Shown: positions 16,646 through 26,349, counted from the first letter of the stretch. The stretch: 64,000 bases of DNA from a bacterium (GCA_026708015.1 JAPOVT010000046.1:1-64000); one strand, 5' to 3'. Translations and numbers: made by a program. The notes: generated by a model not told the origin, from the sequence alone.

Positions 16646-17716
16646 GCTGGCTTGGAGCAGGCGGGTATCGACGTGGTGTGGGCGAATGACATTGAGCCGG
16701 TCAAGCATGCGGTGTATGCGGCCAACTTCGATGCTGCCCACTATGTCTTAGGAGACATTCGAAGGGTCAAGGGCACCTCGGTGCCTAGCGTCGACATCGC
16801 TACGGCCAGCTTCCCATGTGTTGATCTGTCTCTGGCCGGGAATCGGAAAGGGTTGGAAGGGGAGCAGTCGGGGTTGTTCTTTGAGTTTTCCCGAGTCCTG
16901 AGGGAGATGGGGGAGCGAATCCCGCCCGTGGTGATGATCGAGAATGTTCCATCGTTCGTTTCTTCCAGGGGAGGTGAAGACCTCCGAGCTTCGATCATGG
17001 TGCTCAACAAGTTGGGATACATCTGTGATGTGCTGACATTGGATGCAAGCTGGTTCGTGCCTCAGTCAAGGCCCCGCCTCTTCATCATCGGCACGAGTGA
17101 ACGACTAGGCGGTGCGTCTTCGGGGATGGCTGGGCCGCTGCGCTCCGAGTCGGTGGCCGCGTTCGTGAGGGCCAATCAAGATCTCATGCTTCAGGAGCTA
17201 TCACTGCTAATTCCACCCCAGGATACTCGCCGCCTCAGCGATGTCATAGAGCATCTCGATCTTGGCGACGGACGGTGGTGGGACGGCGAACGGTTTGGGA
17301 AGTTCATGGGATCGCTTTCTCCCCTCCATCAAGATCGCTTGGCTCTCCTAGAGCAAGACGGGGTTACCCATTGGCGCACTGCCTACCGACGGACCCGCAA
17401 CGGAGCACCTGTGTGGGAAATCCGCTCGGACGACATTTCCGGATGCCTCCGCACGGCACGAGGTGGTTCGTCTCGACAGGCAGTCGTCGTAGTCTCTCCA
17501 GATGGAGTACGAGCACGATGGATGACGCCGCGCGAATACGCCCGCCTTCAGGGAGTTCCTGATGAGTTCGACTATTCCGCAGTTACCGATGCTCAGGCGC
17601 TATTCGGCTTCGGTGACGCAGTTTGTGTGCCAGTGATCGAATGGCTCGCTGAACATGCGCTGGTGCCTGCTGCTATGGCGATGGGGAGTCGAGTAACCGC
17701 AAAGGCTGCTGTGTGA
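16541..17716 (+). CDS. DNA (cytosine-5)-methyltransferase
   Basis: About 391 residues from the ATG at 16541; the ATG at 16586 is an alternative. Motifs are in the canonical order: I (FFAGIGLVRAG), IV with the catalytic Cys (ASFPCVDLSLAG), VI (MIENVPSF), VIII (QSRPRLFIIG), then a target-recognition region and motifs IX-X (RLQGVPDEF, GFGDAVCVPV). It protects sites cut by the endonuclease encoded next and generates the deaminable 5-methylcytosine that Vsr repairs. The stop overlaps the next gene (GTGA). Confidence 0.93.
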   Translation: MLITETVIGHGYRQLMHSRQPFVAAEFFAGIGLVRAGLEQAGIDVVWANDIEPVKHAVYAANFDAAHYVLGDIRRVKGTSVPSVDIATASFPCVDLSLAGNRKGLEGEQSGLFFEFSRVLREMGERIPPVVMIENVPSFVSSRGGEDLRASIMVLNKLGYICDVLTLDASWFVPQSRPRLFIIGTSERLGGASSGMAGPLRSESVAAFVRANQDLMLQELSLLIPPQDTRRLSDVIEHLDLGDGRWWDGERFGKFMGSLSPLHQDRLALLEQDGVTHWRTAYRRTRNGAPVWEIRSDDISGCLRTARGGSSRQAVVVVSPDGVRARWMTPREYARLQGVPDEFDYSAVTDAQALFGFGDAVCVPVIEWLAEHALVPAAMAMGSRVTAKAAV

Positions 17717-18696
17717 ACGCCGAGAGCATTGCCGATGTGCTCGATGCCGACATCGAGCAGTGGTACGAGGCTCAACGCAACGAAGGCACAGTCAACCGCA
17801 ACGTGATGGCAGTTGGGCTCATCATGTGTGAGCACATGAGCACCCACTTTCCTCTCGACGAATCCAAGTGGTTCACCGGTTCTCAAGTCAGTCTTCTCGG
17901 CGGGACCCGAATAAAGAACATCCTTGCTCGGCACGGTGAGGAACGCCCTTTCGCCAGTGAGGGGGGTCGCACGAGCCGCGGGAGCCAAGACCTCGCCCGC
18001 TCGTTCCAGGATGTGGTCAACGGCTCATTGGTTGCGGAGGAATTCGAAGTTCTGGACGAGGACGAAAAGCTCTCTGCCATGAATCTCCTTCAGGCGAAGA
18101 TGGTCGGGCGTATTCGGGCTGACTTCTACGATCGCCAGCGCCTGCCACTGGAGATCGACTTTAACAAGCAGACTCGTCACACGTTCGACGGACTGCTAGC
18201 CGCCGCCAGAGAAAAGGGCGGCAACACGGTAGGGGCGGTGGCACAGCATCTCGTGGGAGCGACATTGGAGATCAGACACTCTGATCTTGCCATCGAGAAC
18301 CAGAGCTACACGACTGCCGACCAGCAGACAGGCCGAGCGGGGGATTTCATGGTCAACGACACTGCGATCCATGTGACTGTGGGCCCAACTGAGGCGCTTG
18401 TCGCGAAATGCCAAGTCAACATCGAACAGGGCTTTCGGCCCATGATCCTGACGCTTGAAGACAGGATAGGAACGGCCCGATCTCTCGCTGACTACATCGG
18501 TATCGAAGATCGCATCGCGGTTCGCGGTGTTGAGGAGTTCGTGGCCGGCAGTATCGATGAGATTGCCAGATACTCAGAACCAGAGACCCGCCGGGTGTTT
18601 CGCCAGCTCTTCGATGCATACAACTCACGTGTGGCGGCAGTGGAGCCGGATCCCTCACTGCTAGTAGAGGTACCTGAGAATCTGACTCAGACCTGA
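17713..18696 (+). CDS. DUF4928-like protein, probable type II restriction endonuclease
   Basis: About 327 residues, GTG start inside the methyltransferase stop codon. The sequence resembles the DUF4928 family found directly after C5 methyltransferases. Residues about 185-260 hold charged strand-like elements (AVAQHLVGATLEIRHSDL, GRAGDFMVNDTAIHVTV) that could be a PD-(D/E)XK core, with E and D-x-V positions. Position and coupling argue for the cognate nuclease. Activity and site are inferred, not shown. Confidence 0.65.
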   Translation: MNAESIADVLDADIEQWYEAQRNEGTVNRNVMAVGLIMCEHMSTHFPLDESKWFTGSQVSLLGGTRIKNILARHGEERPFASEGGRTSRGSQDLARSFQDVVNGSLVAEEFEVLDEDEKLSAMNLLQAKMVGRIRADFYDRQRLPLEIDFNKQTRHTFDGLLAAAREKGGNTVGAVAQHLVGATLEIRHSDLAIENQSYTTADQQTGRAGDFMVNDTAIHVTVGPTEALVAKCQVNIEQGFRPMILTLEDRIGTARSLADYIGIEDRIAVRGVEEFVAGSIDEIARYSEPETRRVFRQLFDAYNSRVAAVEPDPSLLVEVPENLTQT

Positions 18697-18714
18697 TGGC
18701 CGGCCGCCTGGCCG

Positions 18715-19833
18715 TTAGCCGATGGTGATTAGTTCGGGGAGGGTGCGGTGGTTGGAGAACAGGGCGGAGGCGGGGGAGGCGCCGGAGAGGGCATCGGCGG
18801 CCAGGATGACGGCGGCGGCGGTGTATGAGGTGCGCTCGTCGGCGGGGAAGTGAGTGCGCTCGGGGTGGACCATGCCGGTGAAGTAGGAGCCGTCGTCGGC
18901 CCGCAGGTCTTGCACCCATTCGAACATCTCGGCGGCAATGTCTCGGCGGCCCACGCCGAGGTGGGCGATGACGCTTTCGCAGGTCTCGGCGGCGGTGACC
19001 CAGGGCCGGTCGGACACGCAGCGCACTCCCAGGCCGTCCATCACGAACTGATCAAATTGGGAGGCCAGCCGGGCTCGGCCTTCCTGTCCGGTGATCACGC
19101 CCGACAGCACCGGGTAGTACCAGTCCATGGCCCAGCGGTCTTTGGGGGCGAAGGCGTCGGGCTGGGTTCGGATCACGTCGGCCAGCCGAGCCGCGCTCAG
19201 CTCCCAGTCTGGTCGCTCGTGGCCCAACGCCTCGCCGGTGGCGATCGCCGCCCGCAGGCTGTGGCAGATACTGGACGACCCGGTGAGCAGGGCGAACGAC
19301 CACGGGGTGCCGTCGGCGTGGCGGGCCCAGCGGATCTCGCCTCGGGGAAGCTGCAAGTCGAGGACAAAGTCCACGGCCCGCTCCACCACCGGCCACATTG
19401 ACTCCAGGAAGCTCCGATCGCCGGTACACAGGTAGTGGTGCCACACCCCGGCAGCCACGTAGGCCACGCAGTTGGCGTCCAGCTTGTCTTGCTCCACGCC
19501 GTCGGCCACGTAGTACTGGTGCCAGGCGCCGTCGGGCCGCTGATAGTCCATCAGCCATTGGTAGGCCCGCTCGGCCTCGACTCGGCGGCCCATCACCGAC
19601 AGGGCCATGGCTGCCTCCACATGGTTCCACGGATCGGCGTGGCCGTCGGGGAACCAGGGAATCATGCCGTTGGGCAGCTGCCAGTCGGCGATGCTGGCGG
19701 CGGTTAGTTCGAGATCGGACGCCGACAAAACGCCAGCCACGCAAGGTCCGTCGGAATCGCTGCCTCCGGGGGTGGGGGAGTCAGCATCGGCAAGCTCGGT
19801 CTCCCGTTGGTTGTGGGATTCAGACGGCGACAA
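18715..19833 (-). CDS. Alpha/alpha-barrel prenyltransferase/glycosidase-like protein
   Basis: About 372 residues, TTG start at 19833 overlapping the end of the methyltransferase gene by 14 bases. It shows repeated helical pairs with motifs such as ADWQLPNGMIPWFPDGHADP, WLMDYQRPDGAWHQYY and WYYPVLSGVI, typical of six-hairpin or terpenoid-cyclase-like (alpha/alpha)6 barrels. The QxPDG-type repeats recall prenyltransferase/squalene-cyclase repeats and GH15-like enzymes. It is the last gene of a three-gene unit with a GT4 glycosyltransferase and a methyltransferase, so a role in glycan processing is inferred. Confidence 0.6.
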   Translation of the reverse strand: MSPSESHNQRETELADADSPTPGGSDSDGPCVAGVLSASDLELTAASIADWQLPNGMIPWFPDGHADPWNHVEAAMALSVMGRRVEAERAYQWLMDYQRPDGAWHQYYVADGVEQDKLDANCVAYVAAGVWHHYLCTGDRSFLESMWPVVERAVDFVLDLQLPRGEIRWARHADGTPWSFALLTGSSSICHSLRAAIATGEALGHERPDWELSAARLADVIRTQPDAFAPKDRWAMDWYYPVLSGVITGQEGRARLASQFDQFVMDGLGVRCVSDRPWVTAAETCESVIAHLGVGRRDIAAEMFEWVQDLRADDGSYFTGMVHPERTHFPADERTSYTAAAVILAADALSGASPASALFSNHRTLPELITIG

Positions 19834-20572
19834 ACTCGGTCTCCCTTGAACTCTCTGGTCCTGGCTTCCGGCTGTAGAGGACCAGGCTCTTGCCCAGCAC
19901 TGGACTCAGGACCCGTTCGGCTATTCGGGTGATTTTCGGTTGGCGAACAATATCCCATTCCAAGAGCCGGCGGTAAGCCGCCACCAGCCGATGGTCGTCC
20001 CGGTTGGGACCCACCGCGCACCGCAGCCACCAGTACGGGCTGTGCAGGGCGTGGGCGTGGTGGCCCGAATAGGGGGCTAAGCCGGCCCGGCGGAGCCGAT
20101 TGCGGAGTTCGCCCCGCCGGTAGATCCGCACATGGCCGCCCTGGGCTTTGGGAGCGTGATATTCGTCCGACAGCGCCCAGCACACCTTCTCGGGGAACCA
20201 GGTGGGCACGGTCACAGCCAGCACGCCGCTGGGCCGCAGAATCCGGGCTAGCTCGGCCAGGGCCTGATCGTCGGAGTCCACGTGCTCTAGGACTTCGGAG
20301 GCGATGACCCGGTCGAACGACTGGTCGGGGAACGGCAGGCAGGTGGCATCGCCCTGAGCTGCCTGGCAGGTTCCCTGATATTGCTCGCCAGTATCCGACA
20401 TGGCCGCGAACGTGGCCCGAACTTCGGCCAGCTCGGCCGACGCCAGGTCGCAGGCCACTACATGGGCGCCCCGTCGGGCGGCCTCATAGGCATGGCGCCC
20501 AAAGCCGCATCCCAAATCGAGCAGCCTTTCGCCCGGCTTCAAACCCAAGCGGTTGTAGTCAACGGTCAACAT
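19820..20572 (-). CDS. SAM-dependent methyltransferase of the glycosyltransferase cluster
   Basis: About 250 residues from ATG 20572, 32 bp after the glycosyltransferase stop; a longer frame upstream would lie inside that gene and is not used. Motif I is LLDLGCGFGRHAYEAARRG, then VVACDLA, and FDRVIASEVLEHV as motif II-type sequence, followed by GVLAVTVPTWFPE. This is a Methyltransf_11-like fold acting on a small or lipid-linked acceptor. Context suggests methylation of a glycan or glycolipid; the acceptor is unknown. Confidence 0.85.
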   Translation of the reverse strand: MLTVDYNRLGLKPGERLLDLGCGFGRHAYEAARRGAHVVACDLASAELAEVRATFAAMSDTGEQYQGTCQAAQGDATCLPFPDQSFDRVIASEVLEHVDSDDQALAELARILRPSGVLAVTVPTWFPEKVCWALSDEYHAPKAQGGHVRIYRRGELRNRLRRAGLAPYSGHHAHALHSPYWWLRCAVGPNRDDHRLVAAYRRLLEWDIVRQPKITRIAERVLSPVLGKSLVLYSRKPGPESSRETEFVAV

Positions 20573-20604
20573 GATCGGACTGGAAGTCGCCGAGAGGTTC
20601 GTGC

Positions 20605-21870
20605 CTATCGGTTGGGCCGCCACTCGTCGAGCAAGGCCCGATAGTGTTCCACCGTCTGCTTTGCGGTGTGACGCCAGCTCCATCGGCTGATCACCCGCTC
20701 CCGTCCCGCCTCGCCTATACGGGCGGCCATGGCCGGGTCGTCCAACACCCGGCTTATCGCGGCGGCCAGAGCCTCGCTGTCGCCTGGTGGAACCGACACG
20801 CAGGTCTGGCCATCGGGGCCGGCCACTTCGGGCAGCGCCCCTCCCGTGGTGGCCACCAGCGGTGTGCCGCTGCACATGGCCTCGATGGCGGGCAGCGAGA
20901 ACCCCTCATACAGCGACGGCACCACCGCCACCGAGCTGGTGGCGTACAACTCCACGATGCGCTCGTCGGGGACGCCAGAGATGAACTCCACCACCTGGCT
21001 CAGACCCAGGCTGGCAATGGCCTCCGCCGAGGTTCCCCCTTCGCGGGGCTTGCCGATGACGATCAGGCGCACATCCCGCTCGGTACGCAGCTTGGCCACC
21101 GCCTCCAGCAGATAGCGCAGGCCCTTCATGGGCACATCGGCGCTGGCGGTGGTGATGATCTGCTCTGGTTTGCGTTCCACGCCGGGCAGCGGGCGGAACT
21201 GCTCGGGGTCCACGCCCACCGGCACCACATGCATCAGGCGACGGGGCACCTTCTGGTCCCGGACGATGTCGTCGCGTGATGACTCCGACACGGTGATGAT
21301 GCGCCGCAGGCGCCGGGCCACCCGGGCCTGCATCCGGGTGAAGGAGTACCAGCGCCGCTTGCCCAGCCGCTCCACCGGGCCCCGGGCGTGCTCCAGCTCC
21401 AGTTGGCGGTCGACGGTGATGGGGTGGTGGATGGTGCCCAGCACCGGCAAACCGTCCCGCTCAATGCCCAGCAGGCCGTAGCCCAGCGACTGGTTGTCGT
21501 GAACCAGGTCGAATTCGCCGGTCCGGGTTCGCAACATCTGCCAGGCCCGGATAGAAAAAGCCAGCGGCTCCGAGAACGCCCCGGTCATAAACGAGCCCAC
21601 CTCGGCAGCGTCGGCCCACGACTTGATCTCCCAGAACCCCGGCATCCGCCCGGGGTGGACGTCGTTGAAGATATCCAGACTGGGAAGCTGGTGCAGCGGC
21701 ACCCGATTGTCCAGCACCGGATAGGGCTGTCCGCTCAGCACCTCCACATGGTGGCCGAGGTCGGTAAGGGCCCGACTCAGATGGTGGACGTACACCCCCT
21801 GTCCGCCGCAGTGGGGCTTGCCCCGGTACGACAAAAGGGCGATTTTGAGCGGTTGATCCGCCGAGACCAT
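20605..21870 (-). CDS. GT4-family glycosyltransferase
   Basis: About 421 residues with a GT-B fold. The N-terminal domain begins KIALLSYRGKPHCGGQGVYV (glycine-rich acceptor loop). The C-terminal domain has IITTASADVPMKGLRYLLEA and the EX7E nucleotide-sugar motif in PSLYEGFSLPAIEAMCSGTP. It transfers a sugar from a nucleotide donor with retention. It is the first gene of a minus-strand unit with the methyltransferase and barrel protein, and lies opposite dtd. Donor and acceptor are unknown. Confidence 0.88.
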   Translation of the reverse strand: MVSADQPLKIALLSYRGKPHCGGQGVYVHHLSRALTDLGHHVEVLSGQPYPVLDNRVPLHQLPSLDIFNDVHPGRMPGFWEIKSWADAAEVGSFMTGAFSEPLAFSIRAWQMLRTRTGEFDLVHDNQSLGYGLLGIERDGLPVLGTIHHPITVDRQLELEHARGPVERLGKRRWYSFTRMQARVARRLRRIITVSESSRDDIVRDQKVPRRLMHVVPVGVDPEQFRPLPGVERKPEQIITTASADVPMKGLRYLLEAVAKLRTERDVRLIVIGKPREGGTSAEAIASLGLSQVVEFISGVPDERIVELYATSSVAVVPSLYEGFSLPAIEAMCSGTPLVATTGGALPEVAGPDGQTCVSVPPGDSEALAAAISRVLDDPAMAARIGEAGRERVISRWSWRHTAKQTVEHYRALLDEWRPNR

Positions 21871-21945
21871 AGCCCCACAAGGCTTTCGGAATTCGGGGGG
21901 TTTGGCAAATGCTCAGGTGCCTCTAGGGGCCACTAACTTGGCGCC

Positions 21946-22383
21946 GTGCGAGCGCTAGTACAACGGGCCACCGAGGCTCGGGTTCGGGTGGACGGCGAGG
22001 TCATCGGAGAGATCGGTCCCGGTCTGTGCTGTCTGGTGGGGGTGACCCACGATGATGATGCCGAGACGGTCAAGAAGATGGCCGGCAAGCTGTGGAACCT
22101 GCGGATCTTCACCGACGAGAACGGGCACATGAACCTGTCGGTGGCCGACACCAGCGGCGAGTTGTTGGTGGTGAGCCAGTTCACCCTCTACGGCGACATC
22201 AGCCGGGGCCGCCGCCCCTCATTCCTGGGCGCTGCCGCCCCCGACCAAGCTGCTGCCTTGATCGACGGCCTCGTCGCCGAGCTCCGCACTCTAGGGGCCA
22301 CCGTAGCCACCGGCTCCTTCGGCGCCATGATGGCAGTAGAACTAACCAACGACGGCCCCGTCACCCTGATGGTGGAGGTCTGA
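21946..22383 (+). CDS. dtd: D-aminoacyl-tRNA deacylase
   Basis: About 145 residues, the usual Dtd length, GTG start at 21946. Diagnostic motifs are MRALVQRATEARVRVDGE, the SQFTLYGD catalytic segment and the C-terminal NDGPVTLMVE. It frees tRNA from wrongly attached D-amino acids and glycine. It stands alone on the plus strand and ends against the 3' end of lnt with no spacer. Confidence 0.95.
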   Translation: MRALVQRATEARVRVDGEVIGEIGPGLCCLVGVTHDDDAETVKKMAGKLWNLRIFTDENGHMNLSVADTSGELLVVSQFTLYGDISRGRRPSFLGAAAPDQAAALIDGLVAELRTLGATVATGSFGAMMAVELTNDGPVTLMVEV

Positions 22384-23868
22384 TCAGCGAGGTTGGCGGC
22401 GGGTAGGGGTGGGGTCCCTTGAGTGGGCCATCCAGGCGGCGGCTAGGGCGGCGAGGGCGAGGGCGATCATGGGCCAGGGGCCGGCGCGGGTGGCGAGGGT
22501 TTGGCCAGTGCGGAGTTCAACTTCAGCTTGGATGACCTTGCGCTCGGAGACGGCGGTGCGCTGATAGACGTTGCCGTCGGGGTCGACGAAGGCGCTGAAC
22601 CCGGTGGGGGCCGACTGCACCACCCAGCGGCCGGTCTCCAGTGCTCGCAAACGGGAGCTGGCGATTTGCTGGGTCTGCACGATGGTGAGCCAGTAGCTGG
22701 CCCCATTGGTGGGGTTCAACAGCACCTCGCCGCCGTTGCCAATAGCATCGCGAGCCCGATCCTCGAAGAAGATCTCCCAGCTTATGGACACCCCGAGGCG
22801 GCCCACGGGGGTGTCCACCACCGCGGGGGTGTCACCCCGGCGCATGTCTCCGGCCGGCAGGTAATCGGGGGCCAGCGGCTCGATCAGCGACCGCAGCGGC
22901 ACGTACTCCCCGAAAGGCACCAGCCTCACCTTGTCGTAGCGGTCTACCAGCGATCCGTCGGGGCTGAAGACCGCGGCGAAGTTGGCTGCCTCGGTGGCTG
23001 ACACGTCTTCGACCACCCCGGCTACCAGGGTGGCATCGAGTTCGGTGGCCAACTCTGCTAGTCGCTGACGCTCCTCGCTGTTGACAAACAGGCCGTGGAC
23101 GTCCACCACGTCTTCGGGCCACACCACCAAGTCCACTGGCTTCTGCACCAGTTGGCTGGCTTCCAGGTGGCGCTCGAACACCACGCCCGGCACAGTGTTG
23201 GCCGCCCTGGTTCGCTGTGGTCCGCCTCCCTGCACGATGGCCACGTCTAGGGTGCCGGTGGCCGAGCCCCGGGGGGCCAACGCCGCCCAGCCCCAGAACC
23301 CCAGCACCACCACGGCCAGAGCCAACGCCGCTTGCCACCGGCGATCCAGCGCGGCGGCCAGCACCATGGCGATGACCGCACACACCCCCACCAGCAGCAA
23401 TGGCCCCAGTACCCGCACGGTGGTGGCCCACGGGGTGTCAACCTGGCTCATGGGCAGGGTGGCCAGCGGCACACCGCCGAACGGCCAGCGCCACCGAATC
23501 GCTCCGGCCAGCACGAACAGGCCGGGCAGAGCCACCCACCGGCTGCGCCCCGGCGGGCTAGTCGCCCCCACCAGGCCATACAGTGCCGAGAACACCACGC
23601 ACACCGCCAGATAACCGGGCAGAGTGAAGTCCACCATCCAGAATGTGGCCGGGAACAGCCAGCCGGCCCCAAAGCCGAACCCCCGCCACGCCCGAGCCCA
23701 AATCGGCTGATCGGCAATCAGACGCTCGAATGCCACCAGTCCAATGAGGGCCAGGGACCACCACCCCCAGGGGGGCATCGACAGAGCCACCAGTCCGCCC
23801 GCCGCCAAAGAGCCCGCCGCCGTCCACCCGCTGGTGCGAGCCCACACCGCCAACCTCGGGCTACTCAT
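22384..23868 (-). CDS. lnt: Apolipoprotein N-acyltransferase with altered catalytic motif
   Basis: About 494 residues. The N-terminal half has several hydrophobic segments (for example LAAGGLVALSMPPWGWWSLA), followed by a nitrilase domain from about 210 and a final membrane helix. The catalytic Glu (VWPEDVV) and Lys (DKVRLVPFGEYVP) are present. The position of the active-site Cys in the usual ICYE motif reads ISWE, so Cys is replaced by Ser. The enzyme adds the third acyl chain to lipoproteins, and three predicted lipoproteins are encoded in this window. It may be a lineage-specific variant or an inactive paralogue. Confidence 0.8.
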   Translation of the reverse strand: MSSPRLAVWARTSGWTAAGSLAAGGLVALSMPPWGWWSLALIGLVAFERLIADQPIWARAWRGFGFGAGWLFPATFWMVDFTLPGYLAVCVVFSALYGLVGATSPPGRSRWVALPGLFVLAGAIRWRWPFGGVPLATLPMSQVDTPWATTVRVLGPLLLVGVCAVIAMVLAAALDRRWQAALALAVVVLGFWGWAALAPRGSATGTLDVAIVQGGGPQRTRAANTVPGVVFERHLEASQLVQKPVDLVVWPEDVVDVHGLFVNSEERQRLAELATELDATLVAGVVEDVSATEAANFAAVFSPDGSLVDRYDKVRLVPFGEYVPLRSLIEPLAPDYLPAGDMRRGDTPAVVDTPVGRLGVSISWEIFFEDRARDAIGNGGEVLLNPTNGASYWLTIVQTQQIASSRLRALETGRWVVQSAPTGFSAFVDPDGNVYQRTAVSERKVIQAEVELRTGQTLATRAGPWPMIALALAALAAAWMAHSRDPTPTRRQPR

Positions 23869-23904
23869 CGGGCGAATGTCCGCCGGTCATGCTGGCGGGG
23901 GTTC

Positions 23905-25239
23905 TCATCGGGCGACCGCGCCGTGGGCCACGCTGGCCATTGCCGCTTGTCGGCCCTGGTGGATGCAGGCCGGCACCCCCAAGCCCCGAGCCCACGCCCC
24001 GGTTACCCGCAACCAGGGGGCGTCGTGGGCCAATGACTGCTCGATGTCGGCCACCAACTCCAAATGGCCGGGCCGAAACTGGGCCAGCGACCGCTCCCAC
24101 CGGCTGATGCGTACGGTGTGGGGCTGGGCGTCGAGTCCCATGGTCTCAGCCAAATCAGCCCCCACTGCCTCCAGCAGCGCATCGTCGCCGAGGGCCAACA
24201 CCCGGTCGTCGCCGTAGCGGCCGGCGGACACCCGCAATACCACCGTGTCGGGCGAGCCCACATGGGCCCATTTGCTCGACGCCCATGAGCAGGCCGTGAT
24301 GGTGAGTCCCTCAACTGCGGGTACCAGATAGCCCGACCCCGCCATGGGGTGGTTGACATCCATGGCTTCGTACGCCAGCGACACCAGCACCACCGAGGCG
24401 TAGTCGATGGTGCCCATCAGTTCGGCCGTGCGGGCCGACACCGGGGCCACCAGCTCACGAGCGATGTCGGCGGGGAGGGTCACTATCACCTGGTCGGCAT
24501 CGATCTCGCCCAGGTCAGACACCGGGGACGACAGTCGCAGCCGGTCGCCCAAACGCTCGGTGAGCGCGCCGGTCAGCCGCCCCAAGCCGTCGGGCAGCGT
24601 ATAGAACACCGGCGCGGCCGGGTCGACTGTCGACGACGCGGCCAGACGCCGCAACTCCTGCACCAGGCTGGGGCCCCGGGAGGCAGCCTCGGCCAACTGG
24701 GGCACTGCGGCCCGCACGCTCAGGTCGTCGATGGAGGAGGCGTTGATGCCCCCGATCAGAGGATCCACCAGCCGGTCGGCCACCTCATCGCCCAAACGCC
24801 GCCGCACCAGTCCGCCCACCGACTCGTCGCCGACCAGCGGCGACCCGGCCAAATCGGGCTCTTGGCGGGCGCGGTCCACTCCGTCGTCGGACACGATCCC
24901 GGAGGCAGCCAGAGCGTCGAAGTCCAGCGGCACCCCCAGCACATTGGGCAAGGGCAGTGCCCGCAGCGCTCCCCGGGAGTACACGAACGCCGCCCGCTGA
25001 GCAGGTGACACCAGCTCAGCGCCCAGTCCCAGTTCCTGGCACAGTTCTGTCGCCCACGGCACCCGGGCCAAGAATGCGTCCGCTCCCTCATCTACCGGTT
25101 GACCAGCCAGCTTGGTGGTGAGAAGCCGTCCGCCGGCCCGCTCGGCGGCCTCGTACACCACTACCTCGGCACCGGCCTTGGTGGCCTCATACCCGGCGGC
25201 CAGCCCGGTGATACCAGCCCCGACAACGGCAACCTTCAC
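23905..25239 (-). CDS. hemY: Protoporphyrinogen/coproporphyrinogen oxidase
   Basis: About 444 residues from GTG 25239, which gives MKVAVVGAGITGLAAGYEA, a clean FAD Rossmann start, with a GAGGG ribosome site 9 bases upstream. Further family features are ERAGGRLLT, DEGADAFLA, PLIGGINAS and the C-terminal FAD contact AWARGLGVPACIHQG. It oxidises the porphyrinogen ring in the late steps of haem synthesis. In actinobacteria the HemY type often acts as the coproporphyrinogen oxidase of the coproporphyrin route. It lies directly downstream of hemE. Confidence 0.9.
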   Translation of the reverse strand: MKVAVVGAGITGLAAGYEATKAGAEVVVYEAAERAGGRLLTTKLAGQPVDEGADAFLARVPWATELCQELGLGAELVSPAQRAAFVYSRGALRALPLPNVLGVPLDFDALAASGIVSDDGVDRARQEPDLAGSPLVGDESVGGLVRRRLGDEVADRLVDPLIGGINASSIDDLSVRAAVPQLAEAASRGPSLVQELRRLAASSTVDPAAPVFYTLPDGLGRLTGALTERLGDRLRLSSPVSDLGEIDADQVIVTLPADIARELVAPVSARTAELMGTIDYASVVLVSLAYEAMDVNHPMAGSGYLVPAVEGLTITACSWASSKWAHVGSPDTVVLRVSAGRYGDDRVLALGDDALLEAVGADLAETMGLDAQPHTVRISRWERSLAQFRPGHLELVADIEQSLAHDAPWLRVTGAWARGLGVPACIHQGRQAAMASVAHGAVAR

Positions 25240-25296
25240 AGAGACACCCTCATGGCGCGACAATCTCCCAGCGAACTGCTTCTCTCACCGCGACTC

Positions 25297-26349
25297 TCAC
25301 GGGGTGGCCCTGTACCCGTGTACCAACGCCACAACCCGTTCCAGCGTCTCAGGGTCGGTCTCAGGCAGCACGCCGTGGCCTAGGTTGAACACGTGACCGG
25401 GCTGGCCGGCATTGCGGTCAAGCACGTCGACCACCCGCTCGGCCACCACTGACCACGGGGCCAGCACCGCGGCCGGGTCCAGATTGCCCTGCACGGCTAC
25501 GCTGGGACCCAGCCGCTCCCGGGCGTCGTCGATGTGTACTCGCCAGTCCACCCCCACCACGTTGGCCCCGGCCTTGGCCAACAACTCGAGCAGTTCGCCG
25601 GTGCCCACGCCGAAGTGGATGCCTGGTGCCCCATCGCCACGACTGCGGAGCTCGGCGAAAATGCGCTGACTGGCGGGCAGCACGAATCGCCGGTATTCGT
25701 CGGGGGCCAGCGCCCCGGCCCACGAGTCGAACAGCTGAAACGCCGAAGCCCCAGCGTCGAGCTGCGAGCCGATGGAGGCGATGGCCAGATCGGCCAAGCG
25801 ATCCAACAGCGCAGCCCACAACCCGGGTTCGCTGTGCATCAACCGCTTGGTGAGGGCGTGGGTACGCGACGGCCCTCCTTCAACCAAATAGGAGGCCATG
25901 GTGAATGGCGCCCCGGCGAAAGCGATCAGCGGCACGTCCAGCTCCGCCACCAGGTTTCGGACGGTCTCCAGTACATACGGCGTGTCCGTCTCCGGATCCA
26001 GCGGGCGGAGCCGGTCGAGGTCGCGGGCCTCGCAGAACGGCTGCTCCACCACCGGCCCCACTCCGGGCACAATGTCCACTCCAAATCCAATGGCGTGGGT
26101 GGGCACCACGATGTCGGAGTACAAGATGGCAGCGTCTACCCCGTAACGCCTCACCGGCTGAAGGGTGATCTCGGTGGCCACGTCCGGGCGGGCAATGGCT
26201 TCCAGCATCGAGCCTTCTCCCCGAAAAGCCCGGTATTCGGGAAGCGATCGCCCGGCCTGGCGCATGAACCACACTGGAACCCGGTCTACTGGCAGGCCGC
26301 GGCACGCCCGCAGAAAGGCGCTGTTTGTGAGGTCGGAACCGGCAGCCAC
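25297..26349 (-). CDS. hemE: Uroporphyrinogen decarboxylase
   Basis: About 350 residues from GTG 26349, matching family length; longer frames add an unrelated leader. The hallmark [12 protein letters not shown] is near the N-terminus. [24 protein letters not shown] and [11 protein letters not shown] are also conserved. It decarboxylates uroporphyrinogen III to coproporphyrinogen III. The next gene downstream is the oxidase, so haem steps are paired. It is transcribed divergently from a small unknown gene at 26422. Confidence 0.95.
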   Translation of the reverse strand: MAAGSDLTNSAFLRACRGLPVDRVPVWFMRQAGRSLPEYRAFRGEGSMLEAIARPDVATEITLQPVRRYGVDAAILYSDIVVPTHAIGFGVDIVPGVGPVVEQPFCEARDLDRLRPLDPETDTPYVLETVRNLVAELDVPLIAFAGAPFTMASYLVEGGPSRTHALTKRLMHSEPGLWAALLDRLADLAIASIGSQLDAGASAFQLFDSWAGALAPDEYRRFVLPASQRIFAELRSRGDGAPGIHFGVGTGELLELLAKAGANVVGVDWRVHIDDARERLGPSVAVQGNLDPAAVLAPWSVVAERVVDVLDRNAGQPGHVFNLGHGVLPETDPETLERVVALVHGYRATP

